A stretch of DNA of 64,000 nt from an uncultured Modestobacter sp. (GTDB lineage Bacteria; Actinomycetota; Actinomycetes; Mycobacteriales; Geodermatophilaceae). The stretch covers positions 641,331 through 705,330 of the forward strand of contig NZ_CANKUD010000001.1 of NCBI RefSeq assembly GCF_947486615.1, read 5' to 3'. This document shows, piece by piece, positions 1-10,531 of the stretch. Both the position numbers and the translations under genes were made by a program. How positions within the stretch are numbered: position 1 is the stretch's first letter; each line of letters starts with the position of its first letter. The notes below the pieces were generated by a model. It made no database searches. It was given only the letters and a program-made list of their open reading frames with translations, and was not told the DNA's origin.

Positions 1-565
1 GCACGGTGAGCTGGGCGACCACGTCGACCCGGTGCTCCCCCACCGTCTCCAGCAGCGCCGCCCGCTCCAGCAGCTGCGCCGGGCCGCCGGCGGTCATGAA
101 CGCCCGTGCCCCGGCCGACGTGCTGCCCTGCATGTAGCTGTCCCGGGCGAAGGCGACGACCTCGTCCCGCCCGGCCTGCAGCTCCACCTCGGCCTGCGCC
201 GCGGCGGCGGCCGCGGCGTCGGCGGCCACCCGGGCCTGGTCGTGCGCGTTCTGCTTGTCCTCGTAGTCCTGCAGCGCGGTGTTCGCGTTCGCCGCGGCCT
301 GCTCGGCGGCGACCCGCGCCTGGGCCAGGGCGGCGTTGACCTGCCCGACCTGCGCGGCGGCGGCCTGCTGGGCCTGCTGGGCGGCGGTGAGCTGGCCGTC
401 GCTGGGGTTGACCGGCGCGGCCGAGGCGGCGCCCGGCGCGACGCCCAGACCGATCGTGGCTGCCGTGGCGACGCCGACCACCCGGACCGTCCAGCGGCGG
501 ACCGCCCGACGTCGGCGATCCGGTCGTCCCGTGCCGTGCTGCCTCGTACCGACCTGTGCGCGCAC
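1..565 (-). CDS. Secreted NlpC/P60-type cell-wall hydrolase, N-terminal part (partial)
   Basis: The gene runs off the left edge, so only about 188 N-terminal codons are visible. The GTG start at 565 follows a strong GGAGGAG ribosome site. The protein opens with an Arg-rich n-region (RRRRAVRRW), then a hydrophobic stretch and an Ala-rich cleavage zone (GAASAAP), which is a clear export signal. After it comes a long Ala/Gln/Glu-rich helical region (QLTAAQQAQQAAAAQVGQV, later AAAAQAEVELQAGRDEVV) typical of the coiled-coil domain preceding the NlpC/P60 peptidase of RipA-like peptidoglycan endopeptidases. The catalytic domain lies outside the window, so the enzyme call is inferred from the N-terminal architecture. 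A frame-shifted open frame over the same DNA is an artefact. Confidence 0.65.
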   Translation of the reverse strand, partial: MRAQVGTRQHGTGRPDRRRRAVRRWTVRVVGVATAATIGLGVAPGAASAAPVNPSDGQLTAAQQAQQAAAAQVGQVNAALAQARVAAEQAAANANTALQDYEDKQNAHDQARVAADAAAAAAAQAEVELQAGRDEVVAFARDSYMQGSTSAGARAFMTAGGPAQLLERAALLETVGEHRVDVVAQLTV

Positions 566-774
566 TGCCTGCTCCTCCGTTGCCCGGCGCCAGGGTGTTC
601 AGCGGCGCCGGTCTCGACCAGTCCCGGCACACCCGTCGGGGTGTGCTCTCACGAGGGACGTCGACCGGATCGGGTGAACGGCTGAGCGCACGCGCAGTCA
701 CCTCCCCCCACCGGGTGAGGCCCGGGGACACCGACGGTGAGCAGCCCCGGACCTGCGTCAGGAGAGCGGGGGCC

Positions 775-2313
775 TCAGTTGACCCGGCGCTCGGAGTCCG
801 CCCAGGAGGACTCCCGCAGCTTGAACTTCTGGATCTTTCCGGTGGCGGTGCGCGGGATGCCCTCGCGGAACTCGACCCGCTTGGGCGCCTTGTAGCCCGC
901 CAGCGTCGTCCGGCAGTGGGCGATGATCTCCGCCTCGGTGGCCGAGGCGCCCTCGGCCAGCACGACCAGGGCGGTGACCAGCTCGCCCCACTTCTCGTCC
1001 GGGACGCCGATCACCGCGACCTCGGCGACGGCGGGGTGGCTGAAGACGGCGTCCTCCACCTCGATCGAGGAGACGTTCTCCCCGCCGGTGATGATCACGT
1101 CCTTCTTCCGGTCGGAGATGGTCAGGAAGCCCTCCTCGTCGACGGTGCCGCCGTCCCCGGTGTGGAACCACCCGCCGTCCAGCGCGTCGGCCGAGGCCTG
1201 CGGGTTGTCCCAGTAGCCGGCCAGCACGGTGTTGCCCTGCGCCAGCACCTCCCCGGACTCACTGGTCGAGATGCGGGTGCCCAGCGCCGGCACCCCGGCC
1301 CGGGACAGCGCCTTCGCCCGCGCCTGCGGGTCCAGCCCATCGTACTCGGCGCGCGGCCGGTTGACCGTCAGCAGCGGCGAGGTCTCGGTGAGGCCGTAGA
1401 TCTGGTTGAACTCCCAGCCCAGCTCCTCCTCCACCCGGGCGATGGTGCGCGAGGGCGGCGGCGCCCCGGCGACGACGATCCGCACCCGGTCGCGGCCGGG
1501 CACCGGGCCGTCCCAGTCGGCGGCGGCCTCGAGCACCGCGTTCCACACCGCCGGTGCGCCGGCCATCAGCGTCACCCCGTGCCGGTCGACCCGGCGGAGG
1601 ATCTCCGCACCGTCGACCTTGCGCAGCGCGACCTGCGTGGCCCCGACCCCGGCCGCCGTGTAGAGCAGCCCCCAGCCGTTGCAGTGGAACATCGGCAGCG
1701 TGTGCAGGTAGACGTCCCGGTCGCTGACCTGCATGTGCATCCCGAAGGTGACCGCGTTCAGCCACACGTTGCGGTGGGTGAGCTGCACGCCCTTGGGCCG
1801 CGCCGTCGTCCCGCTGGTGTAGTTGATCGTGGCGGTGGCGTCCTCGTCCGGTTCGGCCCACGGCCGCGGCTCGGCGCCGGGGCGCAGCAGCCCGGTCTCG
1901 TACTCCTCGCCGAGGGTGAACCGGTGCTCGGCGGTCACCCCGGCCAGCGCCGGCTCGAGCTCCGGGTCGACCAGCAGCACCCGGGCACCGGAGTGCTCGA
2001 CGATGTAATCGACCTCGCCCGGCTGCAGCCGGAAGTTCACCGGCACCAGCACCCGCCCCGACGACGGGACGGCGTAGAGCAGCTCCAGCAGCCGGGCGGA
2101 GTTGTGGCTGACCACCGCGACCCGCTCGCCCTCGCCGATCCCCAGGGCGTCCAAGCCGGCCTGCACCGCCCGGGCCCGGCGGGCCAGCTCGCGGTAGCTC
2201 ACCTCCCCCAGCGACGGCGCGGGCTGGCTCGGCTCGTCGACCATGCCGACCCGGTCGCCGTAGACCAGCTCCGCCCGGTCGAGGAAGTCACGGGTGGTCA
2301 AGGGCACGCGCAT
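775..2313 (-). CDS. AMP-dependent acyl-CoA synthetase (fatty-acid--CoA ligase family)
   Basis: This 512-residue ANL-superfamily enzyme should activate a carboxylic acid, probably a fatty acid, to its acyl-adenylate and then the CoA thioester. Visible motifs are the P-loop YTSGTTARPKG (about residues 165-175), YGLTE (about 310), WFHTGD, the SDRKKDVIITGGENVSS hinge and the C-terminal catalytic lysine in RTATGKIQKFKL. Length is normal for the long/medium-chain ligase group. The ATG at 2313 has GGGAG about 7 nt upstream. It is a single gene, with an NlpC/P60-type gene downstream and a PAP2 gene upstream on the same strand. The substrate cannot be read from sequence. Confidence 0.9.
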   Translation of the reverse strand: MRVPLTTRDFLDRAELVYGDRVGMVDEPSQPAPSLGEVSYRELARRARAVQAGLDALGIGEGERVAVVSHNSARLLELLYAVPSSGRVLVPVNFRLQPGEVDYIVEHSGARVLLVDPELEPALAGVTAEHRFTLGEEYETGLLRPGAEPRPWAEPDEDATATINYTSGTTARPKGVQLTHRNVWLNAVTFGMHMQVSDRDVYLHTLPMFHCNGWGLLYTAAGVGATQVALRKVDGAEILRRVDRHGVTLMAGAPAVWNAVLEAAADWDGPVPGRDRVRIVVAGAPPPSRTIARVEEELGWEFNQIYGLTETSPLLTVNRPRAEYDGLDPQARAKALSRAGVPALGTRISTSESGEVLAQGNTVLAGYWDNPQASADALDGGWFHTGDGGTVDEEGFLTISDRKKDVIITGGENVSSIEVEDAVFSHPAVAEVAVIGVPDEKWGELVTALVVLAEGASATEAEIIAHCRTTLAGYKAPKRVEFREGIPRTATGKIQKFKLRESSWADSERRVN

Positions 2314-2376
2314 GCCGGGCTCCCGGGTCCGCCTGATGTGGTGGCCGTCACGCTAACCCGGGCGACCGCCCGTCGG

Positions 2377-3387
2377 TCAGTCGCTCGCCGCCACGGCGGA
2401 CCGCACTCCACCGGGCTGCTCGGCGGGCCGGCGGAACGCCTGGGCCAGGACGGCGACCAGCCGCGGCACCACCGCCCAGACCACCCCGGCGTAGACCGCA
2501 CCCAGCAACGTGTCGACGACGTAGTGCTCCCCGGACCAGACCAGCACCACCGGCATGGTCACCGCGTAGCCGACCAGCGCCAGCCGCTGCCAGAGCCGGG
2601 CCGCCAGCGGCAGCAGCACCAGCGCGGTCAGCACCGCGAAGGCGGTGTGCAGCGAGGGCACCGCGGCGACCTGGTTGACCTGCGCCTGCCCGGAGTCCAG
2701 CAGCGCCCCGGCCTTGTGCAGCCCGAGCACCGCCCAGCCCGAGCTGCTGATCCGGTCGACCTGCTCGATCACGCCGTCCCGGGCGGCCAGCCACGGCGGG
2801 GCCGCCGGGTACAGCACGTAGGTGACCAGCCCGGCGGCGGACAGCGCGAGCACCAGCCGGGCGTAGCCGACCCACCGGTCCCGGTCGCGCAGCCACAGGA
2901 CGGCGAGCACGGCCGGGGTCACCACGAAGTGGCTGCTGTAGACCAGGCTGGCCACGACCGCCCACCACTCGGCGCCCCAGTGCTCCTGCAGCCAGACGGT
3001 GGGCAGCACCCCGCCGGCCAGCCAGCGGTCGGCGTCCGCCGGTTCGGTCACGTGCACCGTCGCCCCCAGCCCGTCGGCCAGGCCGCGGCTGAGGTCGTAG
3101 AGCAGCAGCAGCGCGGCCAGCGGGAGCCAGTCGGCCAGCAGCCGCAGCAGAGCGGCCCCGCCGCGCCCCAGGGCGTGCACGGCCAGCACCGCGAGCACCC
3201 AGCCCAGCAGGACGAGGCGGTCGGTCGGCAGCCCGCGCACCGCGCAGGTGGCGACGAACCCGGCCAGCAGCACCGCGCTCAGCGACCACCGCAACCACCG
3301 GTACCGGGCGCTGCGGAGCGTGTCGGGGGCGTCGGCCGGCAGGGTGTCCTGGACCGACGAGGAGGGCATCGTCGCCGTGCTCGTCAT
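2377..3387 (-). CDS. PAP2-superfamily membrane phosphatase / inositol-phosphotransferase-like protein
   Basis: A 336-residue integral membrane protein with about seven hydrophobic segments. It carries the PAP2 active-site motifs PSLH (residues 244-247) and GEHYVVD (286-292). The first canonical PAP2 motif (KxxxxxxRP) is not seen, which fits the PAP2_3/Aur1-like subgroup. The expected role is hydrolysis or transfer of a lipid-linked phosphate at the membrane. I chose the ATG at 3387 because the open frame upstream of it lacks protein-like character. A TAGCCT hexamer ends 8 nt before this ATG, suggesting a leaderless transcript. The gene is divergent from aconitase across about 250 bp. Confidence 0.75.
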   Translation of the reverse strand: MTSTATMPSSSVQDTLPADAPDTLRSARYRWLRWSLSAVLLAGFVATCAVRGLPTDRLVLLGWVLAVLAVHALGRGGAALLRLLADWLPLAALLLLYDLSRGLADGLGATVHVTEPADADRWLAGGVLPTVWLQEHWGAEWWAVVASLVYSSHFVVTPAVLAVLWLRDRDRWVGYARLVLALSAAGLVTYVLYPAAPPWLAARDGVIEQVDRISSSGWAVLGLHKAGALLDSGQAQVNQVAAVPSLHTAFAVLTALVLLPLAARLWQRLALVGYAVTMPVVLVWSGEHYVVDTLLGAVYAGVVWAVVPRLVAVLAQAFRRPAEQPGGVRSAVAASD

Positions 3388-3640
3388 GGCGCGGCAGGCT
3401 AGGCGAACCCCGGGCTGACCGGGGGCTTCCCGAGCGCGGCTCACCGCGGCCCGGGCCGCCTGGGGCTGTGGTGGCCAGGTGGGCGCGATGCCCGGATCCC
3501 GCCGACGCCGGTGAGGCTGCTCACTGAGGGTGAGGAAAGGGTGGCCTTGCTCCGCAGGACCCGACCGGAGCTGAGATGATCGGGGGTGGCACATCGAGGC
3601 GCAGGACGCGCGCAGGACCAGCGAGGGTGAGGCGCAAGCA

Positions 3641-6498
<2,858 letters not shown>

Positions 6499-6499
<1 letters not shown>

Positions 6500-7260
6500 T
6501 GGACCTGGGCCTGGGTGGTCGCGGGCTCCTGCTCACCGGCGCGAGCCGGGGGCTGGGGTTCGCGACCGCCCAGGCCCTCGTCGCGGACGGGGCCCGGGTG
6601 CTGCTCAGCTCCCGGTCGCCGGAGTCCGTGGACGCCGCCGTCGCCTCGCTCGGCGGGGCACCGGCGGCGTCCGGCCTGGCCGCCGACCTGGCCGATCCCT
6701 CAGCCGCCGGTGAGCTGGTCGGCGCGGCCGTCGACCGGCTCGGCCGCATCGACGGCGCGCTGATCTCGGTCGGCGGGCCGGCGCCGGGCAGCGTGCTCGA
6801 GGTGCCCGAGGACGCCTGGCGGGCCGGGGTGGAGAGCGTGCTGCTCGGGCCGCTGCGGCTGATCCGGGCGCTGGTGCCGCACCTGTCCGCCGACGCCGCG
6901 ATCGGGTTGGTGCTGTCGACCTCGGTGCGCCAGCCGATCGGGCACCTGGCCATCTCCAACGGTCTCCGCCCCGGGTTGGCGATGACCACCAAGGCACTGG
7001 CCGACGAACTCGGGCCCCGCGGCATCCGGGTGTTCGGGCTGCTGCCCGGCACCATCGCCACCGACCGGATCGCCGAGATCGAGGCCGCCTCCGGCGACGC
7101 CGCCGCGATGCGCGCCAGCACCGAGGCCGCCATCCCGCTGCGCCGCGTCGGCCGCCCGGAGGAGTTCGGCCGGGTCGCCGCCTTCGCCCTCTCCCCCGCC
7201 GCCTCCTACGTCACCGGCACCATGCTGGCCGTCGACGGCGGCATCACCCGCGCCCTGTGA
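6499..7260 (+). CDS. SDR-family oxidoreductase with atypical active site
   Basis: A 253-residue Rossmann-fold short-chain dehydrogenase/reductase. The cofactor motif TGASRGLG is at residues 13-20, and the C-terminal YVTGTMLAVDGG is typical of the family. The usual YxxxK catalytic pair is replaced by SNGLRPG (Asn154 at the Tyr position), so ordinary SDR chemistry may be altered; a subgroup of actinobacterial SDRs shows SNxLR here. The start codon overlaps the acnA stop, implying co-expression with aconitase. Substrate unknown. The chelatase-like gene follows 52 nt later. Confidence 0.85.
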
Positions 7261-7312
7261 TGCGCCCCCGCCGTTGGTCACCCAGCGCCCCTTCCACCGC
7301 CGGGAGGCAGCC

Positions 7313-8038
7313 ATGACCGACCAACCAGTGCTCGTCGCCTGCGCGCACGGCACCCGCAACCCCACCGGACGGCGGCTGATCGCCGAGCTCGCCCTGGCCG
7401 CGCGCGCCCAGCGGCCCGGCATCCGCACCACCGCCGCGTTCGTCGACGTGCAGCCGCCGACCGTGGTGGACGTGGTGGCCGGGCTGGCGTCGTCGCAGAC
7501 CCCGGCGGTCGTCGTCCCGCTGCTGCTGTCCGGCGGGTACCACGTGCACGTCGACATCGCCGGCGCGGTCGGTGCCCACCCGGGCGCCGTCGCCGCCCGG
7601 CCGCTGGGCCCCGACCCGCGGCTGGCCGCCGTGCTCACCGACCGGCTGCGGGAGGCCGGCACCGACCCGGGCGACCCGCTGACCGCGATCGTGCTGGCGG
7701 CCGCCGGGTCCAGCGACGCCCGCTCGGTGGCCGACGTGGAGAGCACCGCGGACCTGCTGCAGCGCGACTGGGCCGGCCCGGTGACCACCGGCTACGGCTC
7801 GGCCGCCCAGCCCACCGTGCCCGACGCGGTGACCGCGGCCCGGAAGGCCGGCGCCGGGAGGGTGGTGGTCGCTGCCTACCTGCTGGCGCCGGGTCACTTC
7901 CACGACAAGCTGCAGGGCGCGGGCGCCGATCAGGTCACGGCCCCCTTGCTGCCCGACGAGCGGATCGCCGCCGTCCTCCTCGACCGCTACGACGCGGCGC
8001 TCGCGCCGTCGGAGTCGAGGGCGGCACCGGCCAGCTAG
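7313..8038 (+). CDS. Sirohydrochlorin/cobalt chelatase-like protein (CbiX/SirB family)
   Basis: A 241-residue protein with the CbiX fold duplicated. It begins ACAHGTRNPTG, with the metal-binding His at residue 10, and has a second half with YGSAAQPTVPDAV and YLLAPGHFHDKL. The family inserts Fe2+ or Co2+ into sirohydrochlorin for siroheme or cobalamin synthesis. No other tetrapyrrole gene lies nearby, so the physiological metal is open. ATG at 7313 preceded by GGGAGG; an in-frame GTG upstream is less likely. Its TAG stop appears to form part of the -10 hexamer of the following small gene. Confidence 0.85.
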   Translation: MTDQPVLVACAHGTRNPTGRRLIAELALAARAQRPGIRTTAAFVDVQPPTVVDVVAGLASSQTPAVVVPLLLSGGYHVHVDIAGAVGAHPGAVAARPLGPDPRLAAVLTDRLREAGTDPGDPLTAIVLAAAGSSDARSVADVESTADLLQRDWAGPVTTGYGSAAQPTVPDAVTAARKAGAGRVVVAAYLLAPGHFHDKLQGAGADQVTAPLLPDERIAAVLLDRYDAALAPSESRAAPAS

Positions 8039-8041
8039 AGT
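8036..8041 (+). promoter_or_regulatory. Probable -10 element (leaderless) for the 54-residue membrane protein
   Basis: TAGAGT ends 8 nt before the ATG at 8050, matching TAnnnT at leaderless spacing. The first three bases are also the stop codon of the chelatase gene. No Shine-Dalgarno sequence precedes the ATG. Confidence 0.35.
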
Positions 8042-8049
8042 CGCGGGCC

Positions 8050-8214
8050 ATGGCACAGTTCTCCGGCATCGCCTTGTGGCTGGTGCTCGTCGCCGTCTTC
8101 TTCTTCCTGCTCTACTCCGTGGTCAACCGGGCCGTGCTCAACGCCCTGCGCACCCACCACCAGGAGACGGCTGGGTCGGGGACGGCTGGGCCGGGGACGC
8201 CCCCTCAGGACTGA
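8050..8214 (+). CDS. Small single-pass membrane protein (54 residues)
   Basis: Short gene: ATG at 8050, TGA at 8212-8214. The product has a 6-residue polar N-terminus and one strong transmembrane helix (IALWLVLVAVFFFLLYSVV). A short basic juxtamembrane part (NRAVLNALRTHH) follows, then a Gly/Pro/Thr-rich tail that contains a short repeat (AGSGTAGPGT). The arrangement suggests an N-out or signal-anchor protein with a cytoplasmic tail. I do not recognise a family. It starts 11 nt after the chelatase gene. Support comes from the clean hydrophobic helix, third-position GC and the possible leaderless promoter. Confidence 0.6.
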   Translation: MAQFSGIALWLVLVAVFFFLLYSVVNRAVLNALRTHHQETAGSGTAGPGTPPQD

Positions 8215-8616
8215 GCGGAGAGCGAGCGGGCCTTCGCACCACTCATGCTGACCCCGCCGGCGGCGCGACCGGAAACCGGTTGACCCACGGGCCTATCGTG
8301 GGTTCGTCGGCCACGAGGCCGGTCATCGGGAGCGAGGAGCGAGCGGGTGCGCAGTCGAACCGCGGGTCGTGAGGTGGCCGTCGCGGCCTGCACGACTGCG
8401 AGCCGGACCCGCGTCCGGCGCCGCTGACCGCTCGTCCCGCACCACGTCCCGCCTCCGGCGGCGACGTCCGTACCGGCGTGCGGCCGGTGACGGGTGGACG
8501 CACTCGCCCCCACCCCCGCCGCCCGCCGTGCTGGTGACCCGGTCGACCCGGGTGCCGTCGCGCGTCCACGCACGCGCCCGGCCGGCGGCTCCCGACCCAC
8601 CGGAAGCCGAGACATC
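8215..8616. other. Intergenic region without a convincing gene
   Basis: About 400 bp between the small membrane protein and the FBP-domain gene. Open frames here have no recognisable domains. A short hairpin ACCCACG/CGTGGGT lies near 8282-8305 and contains TATCGT, which could be a -10 element for the downstream gene. I see no RNA gene. Confidence 0.4.
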
Positions 8617-9123
8617 GTGAACCCCCTGACCGAGAAGCAGATCCGCGCGTCCTTCGTCAACGCCACCCGCCGCGAGGTGACCCAGGCCGTCCTCCCCGAC
8701 CTCGACGAGCCGCGGTGGGACCGCCTGGACTACCTGGGCTGGCGAGACCGCAAGGCCCCGCTGTCCGCCTACGTCGTCCTCGAGCTGGACGGCGAGCCCG
8801 CCGGCGTCCTGCTGCGCGCCAGCCCCGCCCCGGCCAGCGGACGGCGGCGCTCGGCGATGTGCAGCTGGTGCCGCGACCTCGCCTCGGTCGGGGCCACCCT
8901 GTACGTCGCCCGACGCGGCGGCGCGTCCGGGCGCGGCGGCAACACGATCGGCACGCTCATCTGCGAGGACTTCTCCTGCTCGCGCAACGTCCGCCGGCCG
9001 CCGACCAGCGCCGAGTCCGGCGACGGCATCGAGGCGATCGCCGACCAGGTCGTGGCCGAGCGGATCGCCGAGCTCCGCGAGCGATCCGCCCAGTTCCTCC
9101 GGGACGTCGCCGCAACAGCCTGA
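8617..9123 (+). CDS. FBP-domain (EF-G-binding-type) zinc-finger protein
   Basis: A 168-residue protein of the FBP family (C-terminal treble-clef zinc-finger domain of elongation-factor-G-binding proteins). Four cysteines form the zinc site: Cys82 and Cys85 (CSWCRDL), Cys116 and Cys121 (CEDFSCSRNVRRP). In Gram-positive FusB-type proteins this fold binds EF-G and releases it from stalled ribosomes. Whether this shorter protein does so is inference. GTG start at 8617 with GGAAG about 12 nt upstream; an extension to 8494 reads as low-complexity sequence. It is convergent with the sulfurtransferase gene across a perfect hairpin. Confidence 0.75.
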   Translation: MNPLTEKQIRASFVNATRREVTQAVLPDLDEPRWDRLDYLGWRDRKAPLSAYVVLELDGEPAGVLLRASPAPASGRRRSAMCSWCRDLASVGATLYVARRGGASGRGGNTIGTLICEDFSCSRNVRRPPTSAESGDGIEAIADQVVAERIAELRERSAQFLRDVAATA

Positions 9124-9148
9124 CCCGCCCCGGCCATGTTGACCGGCG

Positions 9149-9184
9149 CCCGTGCGGCCATGTTGGCGAACATGGCCGCACGGG
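9149..9184. terminator. Perfect 16-bp hairpin between convergent genes
   Basis: CCCGTGCGGCCATGTT, a 4-nt loop GGCG and the exact reverse complement. It lies 25 nt after the FBP gene stop and 7 nt from the sulfurtransferase stop, so it can serve both. There is no T-tract, as is common in high-GC actinobacteria. CGGCCATGTTG also occurs as a direct repeat at 9131. Confidence 0.7.
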
Positions 9185-9190
9185 GTGCGA

Positions 9191-9997
9191 TCAGGGGCCG
9201 GTGGCGACCGGACGGTCGGGGTCGGCGGACCACTGGGACCAGGAGCCCGGCCACAGTGCCGCCTCGATGCCCGCCTCGGCGAGCGCGGCGATCTCGTGGG
9301 CGGCGGTGACGCCCGACCCGCAGTAGACCGCGACCGGCCGACCGGGCTCGACACCCAGCCGGGCGAACCGGTCGGTGAGTACAGCGGCTGTAGCGAACCG
9401 GCCGTCGCTGCTCAGGTTGTCGGTGGTCGGCGCAATCACCGCACCGGGCACGTGGCCGGCGCGCGGGTCGACCGGCTCCACCTCGCCGCGGAACCGCTCG
9501 CCTGCCCGGGCGTCGAGCAGGACGCCGCCGGCGCCCGGCAGAGCGGCCGCCTCGTCCGCGGTGAGCACCGGCATCCCGCCACCGGTCAGCGTGATGTCGC
9601 CGGGGTCGGGCACGACGTCGCCGATCTCCAGCCGGTCGGTCCAGGCGGCGAGCCCGCCGTCCAGGATCGAGACGTCGGCGAGGCCGCCCCAGCGCAGCAG
9701 CCACCAGGCCCGGGCGGCGGCCAGGCCACCGGAGGCGTCGTAGACGACGACCGGCGACCCGGCCGAGATGCCCCAGCGCCGGGCGGCCGACTGCAGCGCC
9801 TGTAACGATGGCAGCGGGTGCCGCCCCTCGGCCGTGGAGGGACCCGCCGACAGCTCGGTGGGCAGGTCGACGAACACCGCGCCCGGCAGGTGCCCGGCCA
9901 GGTACTGCTCGCGACCGTCGCTGCGCCCCAGCTGCCAGCGGACGTCGAGCAGGACGGCGTCCGGCGGCAGCTGGTCGGCCGGGGTCAGCACCGTCAC
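9191..9997 (-). CDS. sseA: Thiosulfate/3-mercaptopyruvate sulfurtransferase (two rhodanese domains)
   Basis: A 268-residue tandem-rhodanese enzyme that transfers sulfane sulfur to cyanide or thiols via a cysteine persulfide. The N-terminal domain (LLDVRW, GHLPGAVFVDL) is structural. The C-terminal domain carries the active-site loop YCGSGVTA with Cys226, which resembles the CGSGVTA loop of mercaptopyruvate-type enzymes. The GTG start at 9997 overlaps the upstream gene's stop by four bases (GTGA), so translation is coupled to the SnoaL-like gene. No further upstream start is needed. Confidence 0.9.
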   Translation of the reverse strand: MTVLTPADQLPPDAVLLDVRWQLGRSDGREQYLAGHLPGAVFVDLPTELSAGPSTAEGRHPLPSLQALQSAARRWGISAGSPVVVYDASGGLAAARAWWLLRWGGLADVSILDGGLAAWTDRLEIGDVVPDPGDITLTGGGMPVLTADEAAALPGAGGVLLDARAGERFRGEVEPVDPRAGHVPGAVIAPTTDNLSSDGRFATAAVLTDRFARLGVEPGRPVAVYCGSGVTAAHEIAALAEAGIEAALWPGSWSQWSADPDRPVATGP

Positions 9998-10446
9998 CGG
10001 GCGGCCTCCAGCTCGGCGGTCAGGGCGGCGAGCGCGTCCGCCCGGCCGCCGTAACGGGCCGGGGTGCTCTGCAGCACGGCGACCCGCCACCGGCCGCCGT
10101 CCTCGACGGCGGTGAGCACGTGCACGGTGTGCAGCGCCGGGTCGACCGCGTCGGCACCCGGCGGCACCATCCCGGCCACCGCGTGCAGCACCGCGACGTT
10201 GTCGGTGAGCTTGCGCACCGAGCGGACGACGCCGACGAAGGCCGGCGTCTGGTGCTCGCTGAACATCCGGCGCATGTCGGCGGCGATGCTCAGCCGGCCG
10301 CTGCGCAGCGTGCCGTCGAAGTCGATGATCTCGCCGTCGTCGGCGAACACCGAGGACACCGAGACACCGCTGCGCTGGTTCCACCCGGCGAGGAAGCGGG
10401 CGTAGAGGGCCCGGATCTGGGTGTCCTGCGGATGGCCTGCGCTCAA
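9994..10446 (-). CDS. SnoaL/SgcJ-EcaC-like (NTF2-fold) protein
   Basis: About 150 residues with the cone-shaped NTF2-like pattern: IRALYARFLAGWNQRSGVSVSSVFADDGEIIDFDG, then a His/Val-rich C-terminal sheet. This matches the SgcJ/EcaC-type SnoaL-like family of uncertain function. I chose the TTG at 10446 because AGGAG lies 7-8 nt upstream and the more upstream open frame (to 10605) would overlap the 3' end of the ABC gene and looks random. Coupled to sseA by a GTGA overlap. A role in detoxification or sulfur metabolism is only suggested by that coupling. Confidence 0.65.
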   Translation of the reverse strand: MSAGHPQDTQIRALYARFLAGWNQRSGVSVSSVFADDGEIIDFDGTLRSGRLSIAADMRRMFSEHQTPAFVGVVRSVRKLTDNVAVLHAVAGMVPPGADAVDPALHTVHVLTAVEDGGRWRVAVLQSTPARYGGRADALAALTAELEAAR

Positions 10447-10531
10447 GGGACTGCTCCTGCGGCGTGGTGCGAGTGGGTCAGGAGTGACGGTAGTGCGCGC
10501 CACCGCGAGCCCGCCGACCCCGCGCCGTCGC

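Noticed and set aside
556..3402. A 948-codon plus-strand frame across the acyl-CoA synthetase and PAP2 genes
   Set aside because: Same antisense artefact; the minus-strand proteins have clear catalytic motifs.
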